A DNA stretch of 64,000 nucleotides. Origin: Nisaea nitritireducens (GTDB lineage Bacteria > Pseudomonadota > Alphaproteobacteria > Thalassobaculales > Thalassobaculaceae). Positions 20,955-30,703 of this stretch are shown piece after piece. Position 1 is the first letter of the stretch, and each line of letters begins with the position of its first letter. The stretch is taken from the NCBI RefSeq assembly GCF_014904795.1, contig NZ_JACZFS010000040.1:1-64000 (forward strand). The letters are read 5' to 3'. Both the position numbers and the translations under genes were made by a program. The notes under the pieces were generated by a model. That model saw nothing but the letters and a program-made list of their open reading frames with translations. It did not search any database and was not told the origin of the DNA.

Positions 20955-21247
20955 CCTCAGGGTTACTAATTCAGCCGAATAATACTGAAAATTCATGATT
21001 GAAAAACGCGCGCATGCCTTACGGGGCGTTGCGGATACCTATCTTGTCACATACGCTCTGGTGCAGCGTTGTGAAGAACAATATGTGCTTGGAACAGCGC
21101 TTTAGGAGCGAAGTGATGCTGGTTCCGCGTGGCAACTGGAACCGGAACGAAAGGAACAGGGGGTAGCCTGGAGCAGCGTCTGTCGATGAAAAAATCATCG
21201 TCGACCGTCCATAACCACGGCGCATGGCAACGCTGAGGGAGGGGAAT
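20955..21247. other. Intergenic region, nothing firm
   Basis: About 290 bases between the methyltransferase and the next gene. It contains several GGAAC motifs (around 21090 and 21140-21165) that recall the -35 of general-stress EcfG promoters, but none has a CGTT partner at the right distance, so no promoter is called. Short open frames here lack ribosome sites. Confidence 0.3.
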
Positions 21248-21724
21248 ATGATCTTGAATTTTAAACCGGACAGACGTTTCGCGCAGACGGAGCCACTGTC
21301 CCCGATATTAAGAGATCTCAGAGTCTATTGGGATTTTTCCCGCGCGCAATTAACTCTTCCACTGTCCGAGAACCTGTTTATCTCCGATCTTGTAGACGAG
21401 ATGCCCTACGTTCTGCTCGCCTATGGAGAAAATTCCAGATTCCAGGTTGAATTTTCTGGCGACGCAGCAGCCGATTTGTTGGGCGGTACGCCGATCGGGG
21501 CGACAACAGAGCCCGGCGGCAATTTGCCGACGGCGCTCTCGCGTTGCATCCTCGCGGCGGCGGAGACGCAGGAACCGGCATCTGGGGCTATGGGAGAGAT
21601 GCAGATTCTGTGTCTGCCGTTCAGCGGGGAGTTCGGCACGGTCGATGTCGTGCTGGTTGGGCTGGTCGGCATCGCCAGTGCGGAAGTCCACACCGGCGGG
21701 ACGGTTATCTCACTCGTTCGCTAA
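21248..21724 (+). CDS. Small PAS-like protein
   Basis: About 158 residues with the layout of the alphaproteobacterial single-domain PAS proteins (PAS_5-like): a WDF motif in the first helix (VYWDFSRAQLTLPLSENLFI), a hydrophobic strand (MPYVLLAYG), then SRFQVEFSGDAAADLLGG with the glycine-rich turn, and a C-terminal strand set. No output domain is present, so it would be a sensor or adaptor by itself. The ATG at 21248 is chosen because a GAGGGAGGGG run lies just before it. Assignment to PAS_5 is by pattern only. It is convergent with secA. Confidence 0.65.
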   Translation: MILNFKPDRRFAQTEPLSPILRDLRVYWDFSRAQLTLPLSENLFISDLVDEMPYVLLAYGENSRFQVEFSGDAAADLLGGTPIGATTEPGGNLPTALSRCILAAAETQEPASGAMGEMQILCLPFSGEFGTVDVVLVGLVGIASAEVHTGGTVISLVR

Positions 21725-21768
21725 GGCTTAACCGCCCGCCGACTGGCGGCAGGCAGCCTCATTTGCGA

Positions 21769-24489
21769 TCAGAGTTTTCCGTGGCATTGTTTGAATTTCT
21801 TGCCCGAACCACAGGGGCATGCCGCATTCCGCTGAACCTTGCCCCAGGTCGAGGGATCCTGCGGGTCAATGCTGGCCGCGCTTTGCCTGGACCGGACCAT
21901 GGTCTCCCCGTCCGCTGAATCATCGCCTTTGCTGGAGGCAAGGGCGGGATCTTCACGGCCCTCATGCATTTCCGCCGCGGCGCGCTCCGCCGCCATGCGC
22001 GCTTCCATTTCCTCGGGTGTCGCCTGGATGCGGATCTCCAGATGGGAGAGCACACCGCAGACCGTCTCGCGCAGACCGGTCAGCATGCCGTCGAACAGAT
22101 TGAAGGCTTCGCGCTTGTACTCGTTCAGCGGGTCCTTCTGGGCATAGGCACGCAGATTGATGCCCTGGCGCAGATGATCGAGCGATAGCAGGTGCTCTTT
22201 CCACTGCTGGTCCAGGATCTGCAGGAGCAGGCTTTTTTCCGCCATGCGCAGGACTTCGGGGCCGTAATTCGCGGCCTTCTCGGCCATCGCACGGTCCGAT
22301 GCCTTGGTGATCCGCTCGAGGATCTCCTGATCGGCGATGCCTTCTTCCGCTGCCCATTCGGTCACGGGAAGGTCGAGCGCAAGCAGTCGCAGGCATTCCT
22401 CGTGCAGGGCCGGGATATCCCATTGTTCGGAATAGGCGCCTTCCGGAATGCAACGGGCCACCAAATTCTCGATCACCTCGTGCCGCATGTCGGCGACAGT
22501 CGCGGCGATCTCCTCGGCGCGCATGATGTCCTTGCGCTGCTCGAAGATCACCTTGCGCTGATCGTTCATGACATCGTCGTATTTCAGCAGCTGCTTGCGG
22601 ATGTCGAAGTTACGGGCTTCTACCTTCTGCTGGGCTTTCTCGAGCGCCTTGTTGATCCAGCTGTGGACGATCGCTTCGCCCTTTTCCAGACCGAGACGCT
22701 GCAGCATGCCGTCCATGCGCTCGGAGCCGAAGATCCGCATCAGATCGTCTTCGAGCGACAGGAAGAACTTGGATGCCCCCGGATCGCCCTGACGGCCGGA
22801 ACGGCCACGGAGCTGGTTATCGATGCGCCGGCTTTCATGCCGCTCGGTGCCGATGACGTAGAGACCGCCGGCTTCCAGAACCTTTTTCTTCGCCACCTCG
22901 ATCTCGCCTCGAAGGGCCTCGATCTTGGCCGGATCCGGGTTGTCACCGAGTTCCAGCGCGATCCGCATGTCGGCATTGCCGCCGAGCTGGATGTCGGTGC
23001 CGCGGCCCGCCATGTTGGTTGCGATGGTCACAGCGCCCGGCTGACCGGCCTGGGCGATGATCGTCGCCTCCTGCTCGTGGAAGCGGGCGTTCAGGACCTT
23101 GTGCTCGATCCGGCGTTTGTTCATCAGGCCGGAGAGCAGTTCCGATTTCTCGATGGAAACCGTGCCAACCAGCACCGGCTGACCCTTTTCACGGCATTCC
23201 GCGATGGTATCGATGATGGCGTCCCATTTCTCGTCGGCCGTGCGGTAGACCTCATCGTCATAGTCTTTCCGCGCGATCGGAACATTGGTCGGCATCTCGA
23301 CGACTTCGAGATTGTAGATTTCCGCGAACTCGGCCGCTTCGGTCATGGCCGTGCCGGTCATGCCGCCCAGCTTCGGGTAAAGCCGGAAATAGTTCTGGAA
23401 GGTGATCGAGGCCAGGGTCTGGTTCTCGTTCTGGATGGTGACGCCTTCCTTGGCTTCGAGCGCCTGATGCAGGCCCTCGGAATAGCGCCGTCCCTCCATC
23501 GCCCGGCCGGTGAACTCGTCGATGATGACGACCTTGTCGTCCTTGACGATGTAATCCGTGTCCTTGGCGAAGAGGTGGTGCGCCCGGAGTGCCTGGTTGG
23601 CGTGGTGCACCAGCGAAATGTTGTTGATGTCGTAGAGCCCGCCTTCTTCCAGCATGCCGGCGTCGCGCAGCAGCTCCTCGATATGCTCCTGACCGGCCTC
23701 GGTGAAGGCGACGGTGCGCTGCTTCTCATCCTTTTCGTAATCTTCCGGAACGAGCCCGGGGACCACGGCATTCATGGCGGTATAGGTGGCGGAGCTGTCT
23801 TCGGCCGGGCCGGAGATGATCAGCGGAGTCCGCGCCTCATCGACCAGGATCGAGTCGACTTCATCGACGATGGCGAAATTGAAGTCGCGCTGGACCATGT
23901 CCTCCAGCCGGAACTTCATGTTGTCGCGCAGATAGTCGAAGCCGAATTCGTTGTTGGTGCCGTAGGTCACGTCTGACTCGTAGGCGGCCTTGCGCTCGGC
24001 GTCGTTGAGGCCATGCACGATGCAGCCGGTCGACAGACCGAGGAAGTTGTAGACCTGGCTCATCCAGCCGGCATCGCGTTTGGCCAGGTAGTCGTTCACG
24101 GTAACGACGTGGACGCCTTTGCCTTCGATGGCATTGAGATAGACCGGCAGTGTGGCAACGAGGGTTTTACCTTCACCGGTCTTCATTTCCGAGATCCGGC
24201 CCTGGTGCAGCACCAGGCCGCCGAGCAGCTGGACATCGAAATGCCGCTGGCCGAGCGTCCGTTTCGCCGCTTCCCGGACGGTCGCAAAAGCTTCCGGCAA
24301 AATGTCGTCGAGGGTCGCTCCGTCAGTCAGTCGCTGCCGGAATTCATCTGTCTTGCCTGCAAGGGCCGTATCGTCGAGCGCCGAAATCTCGGGCTCCAGC
24401 GCGTTGATCGCTTCGACGGTTTTTTGCAGGCGTTTGAGTATCCGCTCGTTTTCCGAGCCGAAGATGGCCTTGGCGAGTGCGCCGAACAT
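21769..24489 (-). CDS. secA: Preprotein translocase ATPase SecA
   Basis: Motor that pushes unfolded preproteins through SecYEG. The protein is 906 residues from the ATG at 24489 ([18 protein letters not shown]), which is the conserved N terminus and has AGAGG upstream; the 26-residue upstream extension is rejected. Walker A is [10 protein letters not shown], the DEAD-like box is [17 protein letters not shown], and the preprotein cross-linking and helical scaffold domains follow. The C terminus carries the zinc finger [14 protein letters not shown] that binds SecB and lipids. A promoter is proposed at 24539-24567. Confidence 0.98.
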   Translation of the reverse strand: MFGALAKAIFGSENERILKRLQKTVEAINALEPEISALDDTALAGKTDEFRQRLTDGATLDDILPEAFATVREAAKRTLGQRHFDVQLLGGLVLHQGRISEMKTGEGKTLVATLPVYLNAIEGKGVHVVTVNDYLAKRDAGWMSQVYNFLGLSTGCIVHGLNDAERKAAYESDVTYGTNNEFGFDYLRDNMKFRLEDMVQRDFNFAIVDEVDSILVDEARTPLIISGPAEDSSATYTAMNAVVPGLVPEDYEKDEKQRTVAFTEAGQEHIEELLRDAGMLEEGGLYDINNISLVHHANQALRAHHLFAKDTDYIVKDDKVVIIDEFTGRAMEGRRYSEGLHQALEAKEGVTIQNENQTLASITFQNYFRLYPKLGGMTGTAMTEAAEFAEIYNLEVVEMPTNVPIARKDYDDEVYRTADEKWDAIIDTIAECREKGQPVLVGTVSIEKSELLSGLMNKRRIEHKVLNARFHEQEATIIAQAGQPGAVTIATNMAGRGTDIQLGGNADMRIALELGDNPDPAKIEALRGEIEVAKKKVLEAGGLYVIGTERHESRRIDNQLRGRSGRQGDPGASKFFLSLEDDLMRIFGSERMDGMLQRLGLEKGEAIVHSWINKALEKAQQKVEARNFDIRKQLLKYDDVMNDQRKVIFEQRKDIMRAEEIAATVADMRHEVIENLVARCIPEGAYSEQWDIPALHEECLRLLALDLPVTEWAAEEGIADQEILERITKASDRAMAEKAANYGPEVLRMAEKSLLLQILDQQWKEHLLSLDHLRQGINLRAYAQKDPLNEYKREAFNLFDGMLTGLRETVCGVLSHLEIRIQATPEEMEARMAAERAAAEMHEGREDPALASSKGDDSADGETMVRSRQSAASIDPQDPSTWGKVQRNAACPCGSGKKFKQCHGKL

Positions 24490-24538
24490 GCCGACCTCTG
24501 ATAAGGAAACAGGTTCCCGGCATAGACCGGGTGGCTGA

Positions 24539-24567
24539 CAGATAGGGGGTAGCGCAAACTCTGTCAA
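24539..24567 (-). promoter_or_regulatory. Candidate sigma-70 promoter of secA
   Basis: On the minus strand a perfect -35 TTGACA (24567-24562) is separated by 17 bases from TATCTG (24544-24539). This gives a leader of about 43 bases before the secA ATG at 24489. Confidence 0.55.
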
Positions 24568-24718
24568 CGCGTCCGGCTAGGAGGAGCGGCTGGCAAGCGG
24601 TCCTTCGTTATCGGCCCGATGGCAATCAGCATTAAGTGGACAGTTTCCGATTACAAGATTTCCGATCATGTACTAGCACTGTCCGAAGCGAGTTTGAGCG
24701 ACGGGGACGCGAGGACGG

Positions 24719-25864
24719 ATGAGACTCTCGGATTGCCATAATTTTCATGATTTCCGCGAACTGGCGCGCCGCCGCTTGCCGGGACCGATCTTCAATTATA
24801 TCGACGGCGCGGCCGATGACGAGGTGACCTACCGGCGCAATACGGAGAGTTTCGAGCGCTGCGATCTGGTGCCGAACATCCTGCGCGGGGTGGCGGATGT
24901 CGATATGTCGGTGACGGTGATGGGGCAGAAGCTCGCCATGCCGATCTATTGTTCGCCAACCGCCCTGCAACGGCTTTTCCACCATGACGGCGAGCGGGCC
25001 GTGGCCGCGGCGGCGGCGAAGTTCGGGACCATGTTCGGGGTCTCCTCCCTCGGCACGGTCAGCCTCGAGGAGTTGCGCCGCAAACACGACAATCCGCAAT
25101 GCTATCAGTTCTACTTCCACAAGGACCGGGGCCTGAACAAGGCGATGATGCAGCGGGCCAAGGAGGCCGGCGTCAATGTCATGATGCTGACCGTGGACAG
25201 CATCACCGGCGGCAACCGGGAGCGGGATCTCCGGACCGGCTTCTCCATTCCTTTCCAGCTCACCCTCGGCGGCATGCTGCAGTTCGCTCTGAAGCCAATG
25301 TGGGGCATCAACTACCTGACCCATGAGGGCTTTAAATTGCCGCAGCTCGACGAGCATGTGGATATGGGCGGCGGCGCGATGTCCATTGGGCGGTATTTCA
25401 CCGAAATGCTCGATCCCTCGATGACCTGGGACGATGTAGCCAAGATGGTCGAGCTTTGGGACGGGCAGTTTTGCCTGAAGGGCGTGATGTCGGTCGAGGA
25501 TGCGAAGAAGGCGGTCGAGATCGGCTGCACCGGCATCGTGATCTCGAACCATGGCGGCCGTCAGCTCGACGGCTCGCGCTCGTCCTTCGATCAGCTGGAC
25601 GCCATCGTGCAGGCGGTCGGCGACGAGATAGACGTCATCATGGATAGCGGCGTGCAGCGCGGTACTCATGTGCTGAAGGCGCTCTCGCTCGGTGCCAAGG
25701 CCGTCGGTGCCGGGCGCTTCTACCTTTATCCGCTCGCGGCGGCCGGGCAGGGCGGAGTCGAACGGGCGCTGACCTTGATGAAGGCGGAAATAGAACGCGA
25801 CATGCGGCTGATGGGCTGCAGCAGCGTCAAGGATCTGTCACGGAATTCCGTGGCATTTCGCTGA
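24719..25864 (+). CDS. FMN-dependent alpha-hydroxy-acid dehydrogenase (lactate dehydrogenase-like)
   Basis: A 381-residue flavoenzyme of the LldD/glycolate oxidase/mandelate dehydrogenase family. Seen are the N-terminal FNYIDGAADDEVTYRRN, SSLGTVSLEEL, TVDSITGGNRERDLR, Lys254 in CLKGV, and the catalytic His278 and Arg281 in SNHGGRQLDGSRSS, with FMN-phosphate segments DSGVQRGTHVLKALSLGA and GAGRFYLYPLAAAG. It oxidises a 2-hydroxy acid to the 2-oxo acid, probably passing electrons to the quinone pool; the substrate (lactate or another acid) is not decided by sequence. It is divergent from secA. Confidence 0.9.
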   Translation: MRLSDCHNFHDFRELARRRLPGPIFNYIDGAADDEVTYRRNTESFERCDLVPNILRGVADVDMSVTVMGQKLAMPIYCSPTALQRLFHHDGERAVAAAAAKFGTMFGVSSLGTVSLEELRRKHDNPQCYQFYFHKDRGLNKAMMQRAKEAGVNVMMLTVDSITGGNRERDLRTGFSIPFQLTLGGMLQFALKPMWGINYLTHEGFKLPQLDEHVDMGGGAMSIGRYFTEMLDPSMTWDDVAKMVELWDGQFCLKGVMSVEDAKKAVEIGCTGIVISNHGGRQLDGSRSSFDQLDAIVQAVGDEIDVIMDSGVQRGTHVLKALSLGAKAVGAGRFYLYPLAAAGQGGVERALTLMKAEIERDMRLMGCSSVKDLSRNSVAFR

Positions 25865-26050
25865 GATCGGTGGGGTCGTGACGTGTCCCGTCAGGGATGC
25901 TCCGCCGCCATGAATCGTGGGGCGTCACAACCTGTTCTCGGTATGGGTGTGAATTAAGCTGCAATGCGTGTTACATTAGGCATTCATTTTAAAGAAAATC
26001 GATTTCTGGAGATAATTCGAAATTACGATTAATTTAGGTTAAAATTCGTT

Positions 26051-26067
26051 AATGCATTTGATGCATT
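26051..26067. promoter_or_regulatory. 17-bp palindrome upstream of hypothetical gene
   Basis: A perfect inverted repeat AATGCAT-TTG-ATGCATT ends 19 bases before the ATG at 26087, inside an AT-rich region (25960-26070) otherwise without genes. It may be an operator; the binding protein is unknown. Confidence 0.4.
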
Positions 26068-26086
26068 ACCTAGAAAGGGTGAGCGC

Positions 26087-26983
26087 ATGATTGATCGGAT
26101 CACCGGATACACATCCGGGGTGATCGCGCCGACAGCAGGGCGGAGAAGCCGCCAGGTTGCTGGAGAGGCGCTCAATCAGAGAGTTTTGCCGCGCCGCGAC
26201 AAGCAGCGTGACGAGCATAATGCGCGCGATCAGTCTTCTCACCAAGATACAAAGCACTCCCCGAAGGATGATGACAGCGTCGATGTGCGGTTCTCCAATG
26301 AGCCGGTACCAGCGCGCTCGCGTTCGCCATACGGGGCAAATGCTTATGCGAATGCGGCACTCCCGTCTGCTTCGTCGAGCACTGACGATGTGCTGATTTC
26401 CCGATCCACTGCGGTCCTTTTGACGGAAGATCTCAGCAGTCTGATCCGCCGCGCGGTCAGCAATGTCGGGCTGCTCGTGCATGGCCTGATGCAGGTTCCG
26501 GACAATGCCGCCCACGATGTCGAACGGCGCTTCCACATTGCCGCATTGAGTGCCGTGCGCCTGGGACGGGAGCGGTATCTCCGGAAAGCGGGCACTGCGA
26601 ACAGCAATCCGCGTGGCCTTGCTTTCGAAAACATATCCGTCCGCTATGACGGGCTGCGCGGCACGGCGGCAATCGAGATCGGAACGGCCGAATTCCTGGA
26701 CCGCATTGACATGCGGGCGACCGGGGTCGTGTTCGACGTGCGCGGCAGCGCCGCGGTGCATGATGCGCGGCCGGGAATTTTCGTCGATACCGGCGATCAC
26801 GGTGCGGCCATAGCCAACAGGATCATCGAGACCGTGCGGCGGGATTTGCCGCTTTTCGGCGGCAGCGAGGATACCGAAGGCGCCATCGTCCTGATCCGCG
26901 CCGATAACAGTGATTTCTCCGACCACCGCGCTCCGGCGGAATGGCTGCGCTTCGATCTTATCCTGCCGTTCCACGCGCGCTGA
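26087..26983 (+). CDS. Hypothetical protein
   Basis: A 298-residue protein of unknown family. Residues 1-110 are polar and probably disordered (rich in R, H, Q, D, S). Residues 115-180 look helical (LLTEDLSSLIRRAVSNVGLLVHG, then FHIAALSAVRLGRERYL). The C-terminal third has alternating strands (GLAFENISVRYDGLRG, AIEIGTAEFLDRIDM, GAIVLIRADNSDF). No signal peptide or membrane segment is seen. The start at 26087 has a weak GGGTGAG site. The antisense frame over the same bases is rejected because it lacks such features. A palindrome just upstream may regulate it. Confidence 0.55.
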   Translation: MIDRITGYTSGVIAPTAGRRSRQVAGEALNQRVLPRRDKQRDEHNARDQSSHQDTKHSPKDDDSVDVRFSNEPVPARSRSPYGANAYANAALPSASSSTDDVLISRSTAVLLTEDLSSLIRRAVSNVGLLVHGLMQVPDNAAHDVERRFHIAALSAVRLGRERYLRKAGTANSNPRGLAFENISVRYDGLRGTAAIEIGTAEFLDRIDMRATGVVFDVRGSAAVHDARPGIFVDTGDHGAAIANRIIETVRRDLPLFGGSEDTEGAIVLIRADNSDFSDHRAPAEWLRFDLILPFHAR

Positions 26984-27146
26984 CATCCTCCGGCTATACC
27001 ACCCGCGAACTTGTCATGCTGCAGGCCGCAAACGTGCCTTGCCGCTCTCTGGGTGATCTGATAGGGCTGCTCGTCGCGCGGAAGCCGGGCTCCCGCGCCA
27101 TTCTTCAGAACAAATGCGGGCCGAAGGTCCGGTGAAAGGCGCCTCA

Positions 27147-28094
27147 ATGAAACATTTCCGCTTCCGGCCTGCACAGTGCGTCCCGGCCTTGCGTCTCCCG
27201 CTGACGGCGCTGCTTCCCGTGCTGGCATTGCCTGTTCTGTTTCTGGGCGTGACCCTGTCGGCCGTCCCGGTAGCCGCGCAGACCACAAATGCCGCGCCCG
27301 AAACCAAGCCCGCCGAGCAGGCAGCTATCGATCCGGCGACGACCGTCGTTGCGACTGTTGCCGGTGAGCCGATTTATCTCGCGGAAATTCTCCAGCAGAT
27401 CCAGCAGCTGCCGCAGCAGTATCAGCAGGCGCCGATGGAGCAGATTTATCCGCCCATGCTGGACCGGGTGATCGATTCACGCCTGATCTCCAAGGCGGCG
27501 CGCAAAGCGGGGATCCAGGATCGCGACGCGGTCAAGGAACGGGTGGAACGGGCGGAGAACGACATCATCTCCGAGGTCTACATGACCGATATCGTGAAGG
27601 CGACGGTGGACGAGGCTGCCCTGCGCAAGCGCTATGAAGAGAGTGTCGAAGACAGCGCCGGGCAGGGTGAGGAAGTCAAGGCTCGCCACATCCTGGTCGC
27701 CAGCGAAGACGATGCGAAGGCGATTATCGAAGAACTGAAGAAAGGCGCTGATTTCGCCAAGCTTGCAGCTGAGAAGTCGACCGGCCCGTCCGGTTCCAGC
27801 GGCGGCGATCTTGGCTATTTCACTGCCGATGCGATGGTGCCGGCTTTTTCCGAGGCTGCTTTTGCCATGAAGGCGGGCGAATTCACTGAAGCGCCGGTGC
27901 AGACCCAGTTCGGCTGGCATGTCATCAAGGTCGAGGACCGTCGCGCAGTGCAGCCGCCCAGCTTCGAGCAGATGCAGCCGCAGCTTGCGCAGGAGATGAC
28001 CCGCGAGATCCTGACCAAGGCTGTCGAGGAACTTCGGACTGGTGTCGATATCAAGCGTTACGGGCCGGATGGCTCCGAACTTCCAACGAAATAG
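27147..28094 (+). CDS. Periplasmic parvulin-type peptidyl-prolyl isomerase
   Basis: A PpiC/SurA-like foldase of about 315 residues. The start at 27147 (MKHFRFRP) gives a clear export signal with a hydrophobic core near 15-38 and a cut after AAQ at about residue 44. A helical N-terminal chaperone region (GEPIYLAEILQQIQQLP and on) precedes the parvulin domain at about 165-265, with the marks ARHILVASEDDAKAI, GDLGYFTADAMVPAF and TQFGWHVIKVED. It should catalyse proline isomerisation and assist outer-membrane or periplasmic protein folding. It lies 20 bases before argJ and secA-dependent export is inferred from the signal. Confidence 0.92.
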   Translation: MKHFRFRPAQCVPALRLPLTALLPVLALPVLFLGVTLSAVPVAAQTTNAAPETKPAEQAAIDPATTVVATVAGEPIYLAEILQQIQQLPQQYQQAPMEQIYPPMLDRVIDSRLISKAARKAGIQDRDAVKERVERAENDIISEVYMTDIVKATVDEAALRKRYEESVEDSAGQGEEVKARHILVASEDDAKAIIEELKKGADFAKLAAEKSTGPSGSSGGDLGYFTADAMVPAFSEAAFAMKAGEFTEAPVQTQFGWHVIKVEDRRAVQPPSFEQMQPQLAQEMTREILTKAVEELRTGVDIKRYGPDGSELPTK

Positions 28095-28114
28095 TCTTTC
28101 ACAGGACCCTGACC

Positions 28115-29347
28115 ATGACCGACCAGGTTTCGCCGCTCGCTCCGGACAGCTTTCCGACACTTCCGGCGATCGCCGGCGTGCGCACAGCCACAGTCTTGTC
28201 CGGCATCAAGTACAAGAACCGGGATGATGTGCTGATCGCCGAGCTTGCGCCCGGCACCACTGTCGCCGGCACGCTGACACGTTCCACGACACCTGGTGCG
28301 CCGGTGACATGGTGCCGGGAGATCCTTGCCAAAGGCAGCGGGCGCGGCCTTGTCGTCAATGCGGGCAATGCGAATGTCTTCACCGGCGCTGTCGGTGATG
28401 CAGCGGTGCGTGAGACCGCATCCGCCGCGGCGGCCATTCTCGGCTGTGCGCCGGACGAAGTGTTCATCGCCTCGACCGGGGTGATCGGCGAGGTCCTGCG
28501 ACATGAGAAGATCATCGCCCGATTGCCGGATGCGAAAGCTAGGTTGACTGCCGGCGGCTGGGACGCGGCGGCGGGCGCGATCCGCACGACGGATACCTTC
28601 GCGAAAGGCGCCAGTGCCTCCGCCGACATCGGCGGCAAGACGGTGACCATCGCCGGTATTGCCAAGGGTTCCGGCATGGTTCAGCCGAACATGGCGACGA
28701 TGCTGAGCTTTGTCTTCACCGATGCGGCGGTTCCGGCGGCGATCCTGCAGGAGATTCTTTCTCCGGCGGTCGACAGGACGTTCAATTCCATCACCGTCGA
28801 CAGTGATACCTCGACCAGCGACACCCTGTTGCTGTTCGCGACCGGTGCTGCCGGGAACGCGGCTCCGTCCTCGGCGTCGGATCCGGCGCTCGATGGTTTC
28901 AAGCAGGCTCTGGAAACAGTTCTGCGGGAGTTGGCTCTTCTTGTGGTGCGTGACGGCGAGGGCGCTCAGAAGCTGATCGAGGTCCGGGTGACCGGTGCCG
29001 TGTCCGACGAGTCCGCGCGCAAGATCGCGCTTTCGATTGCCAATTCACCGCTGGTTAAGACCGCCATCGCGGGCGAGGACGCGAACTGGGGACGAGTGGT
29101 CATGGCAGTCGGCAAGTCCGAGCAGCCGATCGATGTGTCCACGATCAGCATCGGCTTCGGCGGGGTGGATATCGCGGTTGGCGGCAAGCTGAACCCCGAC
29201 TATGACGAAGCGCCGGTAGCCGCCCATCTGAAGGGGCAGGAAATCGGCATTGATGTCAGTGTCGGTGTGGGTGACGGAGCCGCCACTGTCTGGACCTGCG
29301 ATCTGACCCACGGCTATATCAGCATCAACGCGGATTATCGCAGCTAG
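28115..29347 (+). CDS. argJ: Bifunctional ornithine acetyltransferase/N-acetylglutamate synthase
   Basis: Arginine biosynthesis enzyme that moves the acetyl group from N-acetylornithine to glutamate, and may also make N-acetylglutamate from acetyl-CoA. The 410-residue precursor contains the self-cleavage site between Ala194 and Thr195 in PNMATMLSF; Thr195 becomes the nucleophile of the beta chain. Also seen are NAGNANVFTG near residue 83, IAKGSGM before the cut, and the C-terminal THGYISINADYRS. It follows the parvulin gene and precedes mutT, an order common in alphaproteobacteria. Confidence 0.97.
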   Translation: MTDQVSPLAPDSFPTLPAIAGVRTATVLSGIKYKNRDDVLIAELAPGTTVAGTLTRSTTPGAPVTWCREILAKGSGRGLVVNAGNANVFTGAVGDAAVRETASAAAAILGCAPDEVFIASTGVIGEVLRHEKIIARLPDAKARLTAGGWDAAAGAIRTTDTFAKGASASADIGGKTVTIAGIAKGSGMVQPNMATMLSFVFTDAAVPAAILQEILSPAVDRTFNSITVDSDTSTSDTLLLFATGAAGNAAPSSASDPALDGFKQALETVLRELALLVVRDGEGAQKLIEVRVTGAVSDESARKIALSIANSPLVKTAIAGEDANWGRVVMAVGKSEQPIDVSTISIGFGGVDIAVGGKLNPDYDEAPVAAHLKGQEIGIDVSVGVGDGAATVWTCDLTHGYISINADYRS

Positions 29348-29358
29348 GATCCGGCACG

Positions 29359-29430
29359 ATGGAAAACGTGGCGACGGAGCGGCTTGCTTTCCTGGCACCG
29401 GAGCCTGGCGACAAGGTGGTGCCGGCATGA
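29359..29430 (+). pseudogene. Short coupled frame, probable remnant of a GNAT acetyltransferase
   Basis: A 23-codon frame between argJ and mutT. It reads MENVATERLAFLAPEPGDK and ends VVPA, with its stop overlapping the mutT ATG (ATGA). The TERLxxxxPEPGD pattern is the usual opening of GNAT acetyltransferases, and many alphaproteobacteria carry such a gene exactly between argJ and mutT. I infer an internal deletion that left only the first codons and preserved coupling to mutT. A plain short leader is the alternative. Confidence 0.45.
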
Positions 29431-29843
29431 GCGCGGATACAGCAAAGCCGATCGTCATGGTGGTTGCCGTCGGCTTGATCGATGCGGACGGCCGGGTGCT
29501 GCTGGCGCAACGGCCGGAAGGCAAATCCATGGCCGGGCTCTGGGAGTTCCCGGGCGGCAAGGTCGATCCGGGGGAAAGCCCGGAGCACGCGCTGATCCGG
29601 GAGTTGCAGGAAGAACTCGGCATCGACACGAAGGAGAGCTGCCTCGCGCCTTTCACCTTCGCGTCGCATGCCTATGAGGATTTTCACCTGCTGATGCCGC
29701 TCTATCTCTGCCGCCGCTGGTGGGGAGATGTCACGCCGCAGGAAGGGCAGGCGGTCAAGTGGGTGCGTCCGATGCGTCTGAAGGACTACCCGATGCCGCC
29801 CGCCGATATCCCGTTGGTGGCGATGCTGCAGGACTTTCTGTGA
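29427..29843 (+). CDS. mutT: 8-oxo-dGTP diphosphatase MutT
   Basis: A Nudix hydrolase that removes oxidised guanine nucleotides from the pool. The 138-residue protein carries the full Nudix box (GX5EX7REUXEEXGU) at about residues 49-71, with GGKVDPGESPEHAL and RELQEELGI. The preceding WEFPGGK and the start VAVGLIDADGRVLLAQRPEG are MutT-like. Its start overlaps the stop of the short upstream frame. It is convergent with the SDR gene 7 bases away. Confidence 0.93.
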   Translation: MSADTAKPIVMVVAVGLIDADGRVLLAQRPEGKSMAGLWEFPGGKVDPGESPEHALIRELQEELGIDTKESCLAPFTFASHAYEDFHLLMPLYLCRRWWGDVTPQEGQAVKWVRPMRLKDYPMPPADIPLVAMLQDFL

Positions 29844-29849
29844 GCTAGA

Positions 29850-30614
29850 TCAGCCTCGCCCGACAAAGGGCATCTTGGTTGCCATCACCGTAATGAACTG
29901 GACGTTCGCTTCAAGCGGCATGCTGGCGATATGGACTGCCGAGCTGGCCACATGTTCCACGTCCATGCGCGGCTCAATCATCATCGATCCGTCCGCCTGC
30001 GGCACACCTTCTCCCTTGACCATACGTTCGGTCATCGGTGTTACCGCGTTGCCGATATCGATCTGACTGCAGACGATGTCGAAAGGGCGACCGTCGAGGG
30101 AAATCGATTTCGTCAGGCCGGTGATGGCGTGCTTGGTCGCGGTGTAGGGAGCGGAGTTCGGCCGCGGCACATGAGCGGAAATTGAGCCGTTATTGATGAT
30201 CCGTCCGCCCTGTGGCTTTTGGGCTTTCATCATCGCCATGGCGCGTTGGGCGCAGAGGAAAGAGCCGGTCAGATTGACGTCGACCACCGCCTGCCATTGC
30301 TCGGCGGTCAGCTCGTCCATCGGGATGGCCGGCGTGCCCATGCCCGCATTGTTGAACAGCAGGTCAAGCCGGCCGAAGGTTTTTTTCAATGCATCAAACA
30401 GTGCATCGACCTCGGCGACCTTGCCGATATCCGTCGGCACCGCGAGCATGGCGCCACCGCCCGCATGAGCCATCGCGGCGGTTTCCTCAAGCGGCTCCAG
30501 CCGGCGCCCGGCAAGAACGACATTGTAGCCTTCTTTCTGGAATGCCAGCGCAACTGCCCGGCCGACGCCTGTTCCAGCTCCGGTTACGAGTGCGGTTTTT
30601 CCATTCCCCGACAT
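29850..30614 (-). CDS. SDR family NAD(P)-dependent oxidoreductase
   Basis: A 254-residue short-chain dehydrogenase of the classical type. The cofactor loop is TGAGTGVG (11-18), followed by NNAG near residue 88, the catalytic serine in NNGSISAH (about 143), and Tyr157/Lys161 in YTATK. A C-terminal lid and MPFVG tail follow. The substrate cannot be assigned. It lies alone on the minus strand, 89 bases downstream of the secreted hypothetical gene. Confidence 0.88.
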   Translation of the reverse strand: MSGNGKTALVTGAGTGVGRAVALAFQKEGYNVVLAGRRLEPLEETAAMAHAGGGAMLAVPTDIGKVAEVDALFDALKKTFGRLDLLFNNAGMGTPAIPMDELTAEQWQAVVDVNLTGSFLCAQRAMAMMKAQKPQGGRIINNGSISAHVPRPNSAPYTATKHAITGLTKSISLDGRPFDIVCSQIDIGNAVTPMTERMVKGEGVPQADGSMMIEPRMDVEHVASSAVHIASMPLEANVQFITVMATKMPFVGRG

Positions 30615-30703
30615 GACTTCCCCCCATCATTATCTTTTTTGAGAACGGGAGTTTGTCGCGCGCGGGGCGGCTTGGCACGCGGAAAAACGAAAAGACTGCC
30701 GTG

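Noticed and set aside
22192-23976. 594-codon plus-strand frame inside secA
   Set aside because: It runs opposite to secA, whose motifs are intact, and its sequence is low-information shadow coding.
26066-26986. 306-codon minus-strand frame opposite the hypothetical gene at 26087
   Set aside because: The plus frame has a ribosome site and more protein-like segments. The choice is not certain, but the minus frame shows no family pattern.
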